This document shows, piece by piece, positions 1-6,006 of a stretch of DNA of 6,074 nt. Source of the stretch: Methanobrevibacter sp. (lineage in GTDB: Archaea > Methanobacteriota > Methanobacteria > Methanobacteriales > Methanobacteriaceae). The position numbers and the translations under genes are program-made. The notes below the pieces were generated by a model, which was given only the letters and a program-made list of their open reading frames with translations, searched no databases and was not told where the DNA came from. Each line of letters starts with the position of its first letter. Positions within the stretch are counted from its first letter, which is position 1. Location: NCBI GenBank assembly GCA_031261945.1, contig JAISIQ010000042.1, positions 1 to 6,074 of the forward strand, read 5' to 3'.

Positions 1-233
1 ACTACCTTGCCTACCACAGATGGATAATCAGCACCTTTGTCCTTGCATCAACTATAGATTGGCCGTTTCACCATATTCTTCCAATGTCATCTCAGCTTAT
101 TGCATCATAGTCATTCAAATGGAAGCTGTATCGTTTCTGCTCCAGAGTCATACTTCTCAGCATATATCCTTTCAGATATTATAGTTTTCTGTGTGATGGA
201 TGGAGTTTCCTTAGTTAAAATAGCTAAATTCAT
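1..233 (-). pseudogene. Decayed gene fragment of unknown function, truncated by window edge
   Basis: On the minus strand an ATG at 233 opens a 40-codon frame (it begins MNLAILTKETPS) that ends in TGA at 111-113. Beyond it, protein-like stretches continue in other frames: DYDAIS and DDIGRIW in one, GADYPSVVGKV in another, broken by several stops. The segment is about 40% GC against about 20% in the adjoining spacer, as expected for former coding DNA. No clear ribosome binding site precedes the ATG. I do not recognise the family. The best reading is the N-terminal remnant of a gene that ran leftwards out of the window and has since collected stops and frameshifts. A short complete 40-residue gene is possible but less likely. 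An antisense open frame (2-181, plus) exists but looks less protein-like. Confidence 0.4.
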
Positions 234-488
234 AGAAAATAGCTATTAACCAGTAGCTACCTTTGACTTGCCATTACAGCATAGTATTTGTATAATTCAG
301 TATAAAAAGATTATGATATTAGAATTAATATTGAATTATTTTAAAAATAATTTTGAAAATAAATTGAAATTATAGCACAAAACTTAATCTTTGGAACTAA
401 ATTTTCTGGTTATTTATATATAAATTGAAAATTTTCATACAAAAAATTAGTGTTTGACATGTTAATTTCATGAGGATTAGTTTCTGTA
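234..488. other. AT-rich spacer without recognisable genes
   Basis: This stretch is about 80% A+T. One perfect AATAGCTATT palindrome lies at 238-247. I see no gene, RNA gene or convincing promoter in it. Confidence 0.6.
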
Positions 489-647
489 TTAATTATAAAA
501 ATAAAAATAATGATAATAATAAAAGCAATAACGATAGAATATTTAATAATAATATAAATAATAACAATAATAGCATTAATAATACTAATAACAATAGCAG
601 TGTTAGAAATAATAATTATAGTAAAAGTAAAATAAACATCAAATTAA
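489..647. repeat. AAT-type trinucleotide low-complexity tract (Asn-rich if translated)
   Basis: Mostly AAT units with scattered AAC, AGC, ATA and AAA triplets. A plus-strand frame from ATG 470 to TGA 656-658 would give a 62-residue Asn-rich peptide, but it has no ribosome binding site at a suitable distance and nothing resembling a fold. The three-base periodicity alone can keep a frame open. It resembles the tract downstream of map (5620-6006). I treat it as a repeat tract rather than a gene. Confidence 0.6.
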
Positions 648-651
648 CAGG

Positions 652-710
652 GAATTGACATCGTCGGTCTTCGACCTCCTCGTCAATTCAAAACAAAAAA
701 CATAGCTATT
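652..710. repeat. Short partial copy of the islet-flanking repeat, with nested hairpin
   Basis: Arms GAATTGAC (652-659) and GTCAATTC (682-689) are perfect inverted repeats. Inside them, GGTC-TTC-GACC (666-676) forms a second hairpin. The core GGTCTTCGACCTCC, the arm GTCAATTC followed by an A-rich stretch, and a terminal AGCTATT (704-710) also occur in the longer copies at 749-931 and 2480-2666. This looks like an internally deleted version of that element. Confidence 0.6.
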
Positions 711-748
711 AAAAAAATAAGTCAAAAAAACTCAAAGGATTTAACACG

Positions 749-931
749 GAATTTGAAAACTCCGACTTCATCTTCGCTTCGAGAATTTGCTCAGGTCTTC
801 GACCTCCAAAATATTGACATCCTCGCTAACGCTCGTCGTCAATTCAAACAAAATAAAAATCCACAATGAAATTAAAGCTCCATAACAAAATTAGCAAAAC
901 CAGTAGTAAAATAAAGATCAAAATAGCTATT
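749..931. repeat. Islet-flanking repeat, left copy (direct repeat of 2480-2666)
   Basis: This 183 bp element aligns along its whole length, in the same orientation, with 2480-2666. Shared blocks include ACTCCGACTTC, GAATTTGCTC, TATTGACATC, TCGCTAACGCTCGTCGTCAA and an A-rich tail ending in AGCTATT. By eye about three quarters or more of the bases agree. It is GC-richer than its surroundings and carries several inverted repeats: GAG/CTC around AATTTG (781-792), AGGTC/GACCT around TTC (793-805) and ATTGAC/GTCAAT (813-818 with 838-843). It has no coding capacity. It could be a MITE-like or REP-like element, or a structured RNA. Confidence 0.75.
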
Positions 932-968
932 AAAAAGAAATCACAACACAAATATAAACATATAAGTT

Positions 969-1023
969 AAAAAAAGGTAATAATAATGATTTAAAAAAAT
1001 AATAGTATAAACTTTAAAAAAAA
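969..1023 (-). terminator. Oligo-T terminator of the two-gene islet operon
   Basis: Read on the minus strand, the DUF2283 stop codon is followed at once by eight T (1016-1023), then by T7 runs at 993-999 and 969-975. Runs of T after a stop codon, without a required hairpin, are the usual archaeal termination signal. Their presence supports the 3' end of the ART-DUF2283 transcript. Confidence 0.6.
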
Positions 1024-1590
1024 TTATACTGTAGCTAAGTCGGCTACACTATTAATTGTAGGTAACCTTAAAGTATTACTAATATTAGGAGAAATTGATT
1101 TCTCTTGTGTTTTGTTTCTAGCATTTAACCTAAAAAATGCATTTACAGTTATTGATTTAAAATTAACATGAATATCCATAGAAAAACCTAAAAAGTTTTT
1201 TTCTAAAAAACTATCTTTAACAACATTGAAAGTTTTACTAGCATTCAATATTCTCAAAGCTACAGGAGTTCTATTCTCATCAAAATCCAAATAAATATTT
1301 TTATCTAATTTTACAGAAACATCTGGTTGATAATCTTTTTCAACACCCATAATTAATACGTCTTCGTTTCTATTATAATATAGTTCGACCGTAAATGAAT
1401 TCACATTATCAATAGGACTTTCTTCCTTTTTAATAAAATCGATGAAACTTCGATTATCTGTTTCTGCTTTTTTATTACTAGCCCTTCTTGCTTCATCAGG
1501 GTGTTTTTTGAAATAATCTCTACTTTTTCGAAATTCTTCATTCATTAATTTGATCTCTTCCTCTGTGAAAGGATTCAATTCTTCACCCAT
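1024..1590 (-). CDS. DUF2283-domain protein, candidate antitoxin or partner of the adjacent ADP-ribosyltransferase
   Basis: This 188-residue protein has three parts. Residues 1-62 are strongly charged and probably helical. Residues about 67-121 match the DUF2283 pattern: VELYYNRNEDVLIMGV, then a VxLDKNIYLDFDEN strand pair, then VALRILNAS. Residues 122-188 form a beta-prone tail of the kind seen in some archaeal DUF2283 proteins (from memory). DUF2283 proteins are short and often lie beside DUF4258 or other toxin-like genes, where they are thought to be antitoxins; the biochemical role is not settled. The ATG at 1588-1590 has a strong ribosome binding site. The gene lies 47 bp downstream of the ART gene on the same strand, so they very likely share a transcript that ends in oligo-T. 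Domain call is confident from sequence pattern; the antitoxin role is inference. There is no signal peptide or membrane segment, so it should be cytosolic. Confidence 0.75.
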   Translation of the reverse strand: MGEELNPFTEEEIKLMNEEFRKSRDYFKKHPDEARRASNKKAETDNRSFIDFIKKEESPIDNVNSFTVELYYNRNEDVLIMGVEKDYQPDVSVKLDKNIYLDFDENRTPVALRILNASKTFNVVKDSFLEKNFLGFSMDIHVNFKSITVNAFFRLNARNKTQEKSISPNISNTLRLPTINSVADLATV

Positions 1591-1593
1591 TAT

Positions 1594-1600
1594 ATCACCT
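1594..1600 (-). promoter_or_regulatory. Ribosome binding site AGGTGAT for the DUF2283 gene
   Basis: Minus-strand AGGTGAT ends three bases before the ATG at 1590. It is complementary to the archaeal 16S rRNA 3' end. It is a better match than the site upstream of the ART gene, so the second protein may be made in greater amount. Confidence 0.8.
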
Positions 1601-1637
1601 ATATACCATTTATGTAAATTATAATATTTAAACTAAA

Positions 1638-2261
1638 TTATATATTATCAATAATTTCATTAATATTTAAAGTTTTAAAAGTTTTTTTTATATCATCAAT
1701 CTCTAAAATCAGAAAATATGAATTTCTTGGAAGAAGATATTCAAATTCATTATAATAAGAATATTTACCTAAATAAGTTCCAATTGTATTCTTTAAAGAG
1801 TAACTCTCCATAACCCATCCGTTAGGTTTATCAGAAAATCTTTCAGCAACTTCAAAATCTAAACTTGTTGAACAATATCCTAAATCTAAAAAAACTTCGC
1901 CCTCTTCAAACATTCTCAAACAATCAATATCTTCATATCCTTTATACAAAATTGTATTTTCAACCAAAGAATGTTTACCCACTGCCGAATCTAAATTTTC
2001 GATAAGTAATTGGAATCTTCTATTATCATACCTATAATTATTAATATAAATTTCTCTTTTAAGAAAAATATTTTTTTCCCTAAAATATTTATTAATATGA
2101 GAATCATCATCTATAGAATAAACACCAATAGCATTTTCTTCATTTTCTACTAAATTTAGAGGATAAGTATTAATCAATTCATTAGTCACAGAAGGATTGT
2201 CATATAAGCTAATCTTTTCATCATAACGGCGAAACTTGCTTTTTTTAATAAGTTCTGACAA
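1638..2261 (-). CDS. Small ADP-ribosyltransferase (ADPRT exoenzyme type), putative toxin
   Basis: The 207-residue product follows the R-S-E ADP-ribosyltransferase exoenzyme pattern, enzymes that transfer ADP-ribose from NAD+ to a target. In order: INKYFRE (56-62), typical of the helical lead-in; LYKG (105-108), where the family normally has Arg but Lys107 stands here; GYCSTS (128-133), the STS motif; and NEFEYLLPRNSYF (171-183), holding the ExE pair Glu172 and Glu174. No signal peptide or membrane segment is visible, so it should act inside the cell; the target is unknown. It is a single domain, unlike large secreted binary toxins. It heads a probable two-gene operon with the DUF2283 gene, which suggests a toxin-antitoxin or phage-defence role (inference). 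The start is doubtful: the in-frame TTG at 2259-2261 lacks a ribosome binding site. An upstream ATG (2276-2278) with a GAGGG site is in another frame. Confidence 0.85.
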   Translation of the reverse strand: MSELIKKSKFRRYDEKISLYDNPSVTNELINTYPLNLVENEENAIGVYSIDDDSHINKYFREKNIFLKREIYINNYRYDNRRFQLLIENLDSAVGKHSLVENTILYKGYEDIDCLRMFEEGEVFLDLGYCSTSLDFEVAERFSDKPNGWVMESYSLKNTIGTYLGKYSYYNEFEYLLPRNSYFLILEIDDIKKTFKTLNINEIIDNI

Positions 2262-2288
2262 GTCTTCAAAAATATCATTAATAATAAT

Positions 2289-2293
2289 CCCTC
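2289..2293 (-). promoter_or_regulatory. Putative ribosome binding site GAGGG upstream of the ART gene
   Basis: Minus-strand GAGGG lies ten bases before an ATG at 2276-2278 that is out of frame with the ART. It is 27 bases before the in-frame TTG at 2261, too far to serve it. The same GAGGG core precedes map at a normal distance. In-frame ATT codons lie closer, the last at 2280-2282 with six bases of spacing, but ATT starts are rare. Confidence 0.4.
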
Positions 2294-2479
2294 ATTAACA
2301 CAATAAATTAATATTTAATCTATTAAATACTAATTTCAAGAATAATTGCAGAATAATATTATGTAAATAACTATTAATAAACTTTTTGGTCTAAACAAAG
2401 ACAAAATAACGTACTAAAAATAAAATAACACACAAAAAGTAAAATTACAAGAAGAGATACAAATTGATATAATGACACA
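2294..2479. other. AT-rich spacer upstream of the ART gene
   Basis: This should hold the promoter of the minus-strand ART-DUF2283 operon, but AT-richness gives many TATA-like stretches and none stands out. No open frame of note is present. Confidence 0.4.
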
Positions 2480-2666
2480 GAATTTGGAAACTCCGACTTC
2501 GTCTCCGTTTCCCGAATTTGCTCGGGTCTCCGCCCTCCCAAATATTGACATCTTCGCTAACGCTCGTCGTCAATTCAAAACAAACTACAAACCCGCAATA
2601 AAATTAAATCCCAAAAAAACAATAGCAAAACCCGTAGTGAAATAAACATCAATAAAAGAAGCTATT
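2480..2666. repeat. Islet-flanking repeat, right copy (direct repeat of 749-931)
   Basis: This 187 bp element is collinear with the left copy and ends in the same AGCTATT (2660-2666). Its inverted repeats are GGAAAC/GTTTCC (2486-2491 with 2507-2512), CCCGA/TCGGG around ATTTGC (2511-2526), GGGT/GCCC around CTCC (2524-2535) and ATTGAC/GTCAAT (2543-2548 with 2569-2574). Where the stem sequence differs from the left copy, pairing is mostly retained. Together the two copies bracket the ART-DUF2283 operon. Confidence 0.75.
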
Positions 2667-2979
2667 GCTAAGAAAACTTTTCATTATTAATACTCATTAG
2701 TTTAATATTTAAAAAATTATAAAAAACCTAACGGTTTTTAAACTTTTAAAAAGAAATTGAGATTTTAAAAATAAAAAAATATATGATTACATCTGAGTTT
2801 AAAAATTTTAAACAATTATATTGAAATTTTAGAATATTCTTTCAGATTTAATAATATATAATTCATACATAAATATTTACCAAAAAGGTATCAAACTATA
2901 TAAAAAGTTAAAAATAAGCTATTAAATTAAAAAGTAAAGAAAGAAGAGAAAGTAAAAGTATAAATAATAAAAATAAGAA
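2667..2979. other. AT-rich spacer between the repeat and the tRNA gene
   Basis: No gene is seen here. Apart from one short hairpin (2722-2739) and an AGCTATT at 2917-2923, the stretch is plain A/T-rich sequence. Just beyond the tRNA 3' end the minus strand is T-rich but has no run longer than five, so tRNA termination is not sharply marked. Confidence 0.5.
2722..2739 (-). terminator. Possible hairpin terminator downstream of the tRNA
   Basis: AAAAACC (2722-2728) and GGTTTTT (2733-2739) form a seven-base-pair stem with a four-base loop. The stem ends in T-runs on either strand, so it could stop transcription in both directions. It lies about 240 bases past the tRNA 3' end, on the way to the ART operon, and may insulate the two units. 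It could be chance in such AT-rich DNA. Confidence 0.3.
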
Positions 2980-3054
<75 letters not shown>

Positions 3055-3303
3055 ATAAGAAATCAAATATAATAAAATTATAATTTGTGTTAATATATTA
3101 TAATAAAATATACAAAATTATAAGTAAAATTAATCTTATTGAATAGTTTGTTAATGTTAGTATATAAAGATTACTATAAAATTTATAAAAATACAAAAGT
3201 ACTAATAAGAAATATTATGAAAATATATTAAATTAAAAATATTAAAGATCTTAAAAACATTGAAAAAAAGTTAAATATACTACAAAAGAAAAAGAATAAT
3301 AAG

Positions 3304-3325
3304 AAAAAAAAATAAAAATAAAAAA
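3304..3325 (-). terminator. Oligo-T terminator after the 162-residue coiled-coil protein gene
   Basis: On the minus strand, T6, T5 and T9 runs (3320-3325, 3314-3318, 3304-3312) lie 14 to 35 bases after the stop codon, matching the usual archaeal oligo-T signal. Confidence 0.6.
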
Positions 3326-3338
3326 GAAGAAAGAAATA

Positions 3339-3827
3339 TTATTTGTTTTCTTCGAGTTTACTTAATCTTTCATTAACACTATCAATTCTTTCGTTGGTAT
3401 AGTCCCTATATTCATTAAAGCGTTTTTCTAATGATTCAAGGTTCATATTAGCTATTTCCCATCTTTTCTCAAGAACTGAAATATCATCTTTAGTAGCTAA
3501 AGACCAATCTTTAATTAGTTCTTCGCTTTTATTATCTAAAAATGCATCTATCTTTTTTGAAAAGCTATCAGTATTAAAACTTGGCATGTCAATATCTTTG
3601 AATTTGACTTTAATTTTCTCTCCCATAGAGCTATTTTCACTATTTTGATTCATGTTCAATCTTCCCCCCGGCATTTTTTCTGCTTCATTGCTATTTGGAG
3701 CAATTGAAGACATCTGATTTCTTAATTTATTCATAGTATTTGGATTGATATTATTTATATAATAATATAACAAAATAACTATTGCAATAATCAATATTAT
3801 AATAGCTAAAAATTCCAATGCTTCCAT
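3339..3827 (-). CDS. Membrane-anchored coiled-coil protein of unknown function (162 residues)
   Basis: Residues about 5-25 form one strongly hydrophobic membrane helix right after the start. Residues about 26-75 are polar, rich in Asn, Ser and Met, and look like a flexible linker. Residues about 85-162 are charged and helical with heptad-like spacing, for example the stretches FSKKIDAFLDN, LEKRWEIANMNLESLEKRF and IDSVNERLSKLEE, indicating a coiled coil. Few positive charges precede the helix and Lys/Arg follow it, so the C-terminal part is probably cytoplasmic. The ATG at 3825-3827 has an excellent ribosome binding site and a TATA box at a suitable distance. The gene follows the 135-residue gene of the same design on the same strand, 127 bp apart, but appears to have its own promoter. 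I do not recognise a named family; a structural or scaffold role at the membrane is a guess. Confidence 0.85.
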   Translation of the reverse strand: MEALEFLAIIILIIAIVILLYYYINNINPNTMNKLRNQMSSIAPNSNEAEKMPGGRLNMNQNSENSSMGEKIKVKFKDIDMPSFNTDSFSKKIDAFLDNKSEELIKDWSLATKDDISVLEKRWEIANMNLESLEKRFNEYRDYTNERIDSVNERLSKLEENK

Positions 3828-3832
3828 TTAAT

Positions 3833-3840
3833 GCCTCCTT
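3833..3840 (-). promoter_or_regulatory. Strong ribosome binding site AAGGAGGC
   Basis: Minus-strand GGAGG sits six bases before the ATG at 3827, which fixes the start of the 162-residue protein. Confidence 0.85.
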
Positions 3841-3875
3841 ATTATTTTTATTATTAAACACTATTTATTATGTTT

Positions 3876-3883
3876 TTTATATA
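3876..3883 (-). promoter_or_regulatory. Putative TATA box TATATAAA
   Basis: Minus-strand TATATAAA lies about 50 bases upstream of the 3827 start codon. It would place the transcript start near 3853 and give a leader of about 25 bases. In such AT-rich DNA a match to TATA is weak evidence on its own. Confidence 0.4.
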
Positions 3884-3954
3884 TTATTATAATTTACTAT
3901 TAGATATACTAATAAATAATATTAAATATTGAATATTATTTGTTCCATTAGAAG

Positions 3955-4362
3955 TTACTTTTTTAGAAGTTGTTTTTCCTTAGTTTCAATATCTTTAAGC
4001 ATTCTTTCCAACTTTCTTTGTTCTGTTTGAGCTTCTAAACGAGCCAATCTTTCGTTAATTTCACTATGTAAATATCCTACATCGTTCATTACTTCAGAAG
4101 TAGATTTACGGATATTAGTCAAATTATCTTGCTGATCTTTTGGTAGTTGAATAGGATTTTCCATAAGTCTCTTTGATTCTAAGTCTTTCTCAACTAAGCT
4201 TATTTTTTTAAGTTCTATCTCTTTTTCCATTAACATTACAGTATTGTGAGATTCACGGACACGTCTCCATTGTATGACAATTGCAATTATAACTATAAAT
4301 GCTATAATTGCTAAAATCAATACGAAGGTCTGATTTGGTAATAACAATAAATTTGTAGCCAT
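3955..4362 (-). CDS. Membrane-anchored coiled-coil protein of unknown function (135 residues)
   Basis: After a short N-terminus, residues about 12-32 form a single membrane helix ([19 protein letters not shown]) closed by RRVR, so the long C-terminal part should face the cytoplasm. Residues about 37-135 are almost wholly charged helix with Leu/Ile heptads and many Glu, Lys and Arg, ending in EKQLLKK; a coiled coil is very likely. No cysteines, catalytic motif or known domain is visible. The ATG at 4360-4362 is preceded by a GGGGT ribosome binding site, and two AGCT-centred palindromes lie just upstream. The next gene (3339-3827) has the same layout, so the two products may work together or hetero-oligomerise; this is inference. 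The gene is divergent from map. Confidence 0.82.
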   Translation of the reverse strand: MATNLLLLPNQTFVLILAIIAFIVIIAIVIQWRRVRESHNTVMLMEKEIELKKISLVEKDLESKRLMENPIQLPKDQQDNLTNIRKSTSEVMNDVGYLHSEINERLARLEAQTEQRKLERMLKDIETKEKQLLKK

Positions 4363-4368
4363 TTTTTT

Positions 4369-4373
4369 ACCCC
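4369..4373 (-). promoter_or_regulatory. Ribosome binding site GGGGT
   Basis: Minus-strand GGGGT lies six bases before the ATG at 4362 and supports that start codon. Confidence 0.6.
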
Positions 4374-4400
4374 ATATAGCTATATTTAAAATAGCTATTT
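4374..4400. promoter_or_regulatory. Two tandem AGCT-centred palindromes, possible operator
   Basis: ATATAGCTATAT (4374-4385) and AAATAGCTATTT (4389-4400) are perfect 12-base palindromes with centres 15 bases apart. They abut the ribosome binding site of the 135-residue gene, where a bound protein would block its transcription. The second contains the AATAGCTATT word that recurs throughout the window, so a regulatory role is uncertain. Confidence 0.35.
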
Positions 4401-4404
4401 ATAT

Positions 4405-4440
4405 GAATATATTTATGAATATTTTTATGAATATATTTTT
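4405..4440. repeat. Three tandem 12-base AT repeats
   Basis: GAATATATTTAT, GAATATTTTTAT and GAATATATTTTT follow one another without gaps. They lie in the divergent intergenic region, in the likely promoter zone of the minus-strand gene. They may be plain low-complexity DNA. Confidence 0.5.
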
Positions 4441-4627
4441 ATTAATTATAAATCAAATATAGTTTATAATTTATTTTAATTTATTTTACTTTATTTTAAT
4501 TAATTTTATATTAATTTTATATTAATTTAATTAACTATTAATAATATTATATTTGATAAAGTATATAAAAATTGTGTATAAATTTAAAAAATAGCTATTA
4601 CTTAATGAAATAAACTATTGAATAAAG
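4441..4627. other. AT-rich divergent intergenic region
   Basis: This section between the 135-residue gene and map consists of loose ATTTTA and TATTAAT repeats, a perfect AATAGCTATT at 4590-4599 and a second TATA-like match (TATATAAA, 4562-4569). No gene or RNA is visible. Confidence 0.5.
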
Positions 4628-4635
4628 TATAAATA
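4628..4635 (+). promoter_or_regulatory. Putative TATA box of map (TATAAATA)
   Basis: TATAAATA, preceded by the purine-rich ATAAAG that could act as a BRE, lies 63 bases before the map start codon. It predicts a transcript start near 4655-4660 and a leader of about 40 bases. The TATATAAA at 4562-4569 is an alternative. Confidence 0.4.
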
Positions 4636-4689
4636 GTTTATTAAGAATATAAAGAATATAATTCATTAAAGTAATTTCTAATTATTAAA

Positions 4690-4695
4690 GAGGGT
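4690..4695 (+). promoter_or_regulatory. Ribosome binding site GAGGGT of map
   Basis: GAGGGT ends three bases before the ATG at 4699 and supports that start. Confidence 0.7.
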
Positions 4696-4698
4696 ACT

Positions 4699-5619
4699 AT
4701 GATAGAATCTTATGAAAAAGCTGGAAAAATAGTTGCAAATATAAGGGAAGAAGCTATTAAACTTATAAAAGATGATTTATTGATCTTAGACTTAGTTGAG
4801 TTTGTAGAAAGTGAAATAATAAAAGCAGGTGCAGGAATCGCTTTTCCTTGTAATGTTTCTCTAAATGAAATAGCTGCACATTACACTTCTCCTGCTAATG
4901 ATGAAAATAAAATAGCTACTGGAGATTTAGTTAAGTTAGATCTTGGAGCCCATATTGATGGATATATTGCAGATTCAGCTATTACAATCATGGCCCCTGG
5001 TGATGATCTTGAAGATAAATTTGATGAAGATACCTTAGACACAAATTATAAATTAATTGAAGCTTCTGGTGCTGCTTTAGAAGCAGCTATTAGTACTGTT
5101 CGCGATGGTGTTGGAGTAGGGCAAATTGGTAAAGAAGTAGAAATAGCTATTGACAAATTTGGTTTTAAACCAATAGCTAACCTCACTGGACATGGATTAG
5201 ATCAATGGAATTTACATTCTGGTATTTCTATCCCAAGTGTAAATGATAAATCATCAACTAAACTCAAAGAAGGAGATGTAATAGCTATTGAACCTTTTGT
5301 AACAGATGGTGTTGGTTGGGTTGGAGATGCCAAAGGAACATATATATACAAATTTATGCAAGACAAACCATTTAGAATGGTTCAAACCAAAAAAGTCTTA
5401 GATGAAATAAAAACAAATTATCCTAACTTTCACTTCTCAGCACGATGGTTAACAGAAAAATTCAATCCAAATAGACTAAATAGCTCTCTGCGTCAGCTAT
5501 CTCAAGCTATGGCTATTTATCCTTACCCTGCACTAAAAGAAAAAGCAAATAGCTGGGTTGCTCAAAAAGAACATACTGTAATTGTTGAAGATGATGGATG
5601 TAAAATTATTACTAAATAG
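4699..5619 (+). CDS. map: Methionine aminopeptidase, type II (archaeal)
   Basis: This cytosolic metalloprotease removes the initiator methionine from new proteins when the second residue is small. The 306-residue length fits archaeal type II enzymes (about 295 residues), which lack the long N-terminal extension of eukaryotic MetAP2. The pita-bread-fold ligands are all present: Asp81 (LDLGAHIDG), Asp92 (IADSA), His165 (LTGHGLDQW), Glu198 (AIEPF) and Glu291 (QKEHTVIV). Catalytic histidines His61 (AAHYTSP) and His173 (NLHSGISIP) are also in place. The helical insert that marks type II enzymes is at residues about 215-285. A GAGGGT site supports the ATG. The gene is divergent from the coiled-coil gene at 4362 and appears monocistronic. 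It stops with TAG at 5617-5619, after which the frame stays open. The AATAGCTATT word occurs twice inside it, coding Ile-Ala-Ile. Confidence 0.97.
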   Translation: MIESYEKAGKIVANIREEAIKLIKDDLLILDLVEFVESEIIKAGAGIAFPCNVSLNEIAAHYTSPANDENKIATGDLVKLDLGAHIDGYIADSAITIMAPGDDLEDKFDEDTLDTNYKLIEASGAALEAAISTVRDGVGVGQIGKEVEIAIDKFGFKPIANLTGHGLDQWNLHSGISIPSVNDKSSTKLKEGDVIAIEPFVTDGVGWVGDAKGTYIYKFMQDKPFRMVQTKKVLDEIKTNYPNFHFSARWLTEKFNPNRLNSSLRQLSQAMAIYPYPALKEKANSWVAQKEHTVIVEDDGCKIITK

Positions 5620-6006
5620 CTTTATAAAATTTTAATAAATAGTTATTCTAATATTAATAATAATACTGCTATTAATCCTTTTAATAAAATTACCAATAAT
5701 ACGAATAATGCTAATAATACGAATAATATCCATATAACTACTAATACTACTAATACTATTAATACTACTCTTACTATTACTAATATTATCACTACTATTA
5801 CCATTACAATTACAATTAATATTATTATTATTATTATTAATATTAATATTCTCAATAATACAAAGAATAGCAAAGATAGTAAAAATACTAATTATAATAT
5901 CAATAATACTAATTTTAATAATGGCAATAATTTTAAGGACGTTAATAATTATAATAATTATGATATTGATAATATTAATAATTATAATCCTAATCTAAAA
6001 ATAATA
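5620..6006 (+). repeat. AAT/ATT/ACT trinucleotide tract, open in the map frame past its stop
   Basis: After the TAG of map the same frame stays open for 129 codons to TAA at 6007-6009. It would encode almost only Asn, Ile and Thr, with a Lys/Ser/Asp-containing part near 5854-5880. It has no start codon or ribosome binding site of its own. The three-base period keeps other frames open too: a minus-strand frame at 5643-5873 gives a nonsensical Leu/Ile/Val string. Third positions vary among synonymous choices (ACT, ACC, ACG, ACA; ATT, ATC), which leaves room for a former coding tail. I call it a low-complexity tract. Confidence 0.6.

Noticed and set aside
2..181. Plus-strand open frame entering from the window edge
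   Set aside because: Antisense to the more protein-like minus-strand remnant. It has no recognisable motif and depends on chance openness.
470..658. Plus-strand 62-residue Asn-rich open frame
   Set aside because: Low-complexity AAT tract with no suitable ribosome binding site or fold-like sequence. Period-three repeats keep frames open by themselves.
652..931. Repeats near the islet as a CRISPR array
   Set aside because: Copies are few, long, unequal and separated by different distances. There are no regular short repeats with unique spacers and no cas genes.
5643..5873. Minus-strand 76-residue Leu/Ile/Val-rich frame that looks like a membrane protein
   Set aside because: It is the reverse strand of the AAT/ATT/ACT tract. 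Its hydrophobicity follows directly from the repeat, and no gene signals precede it.
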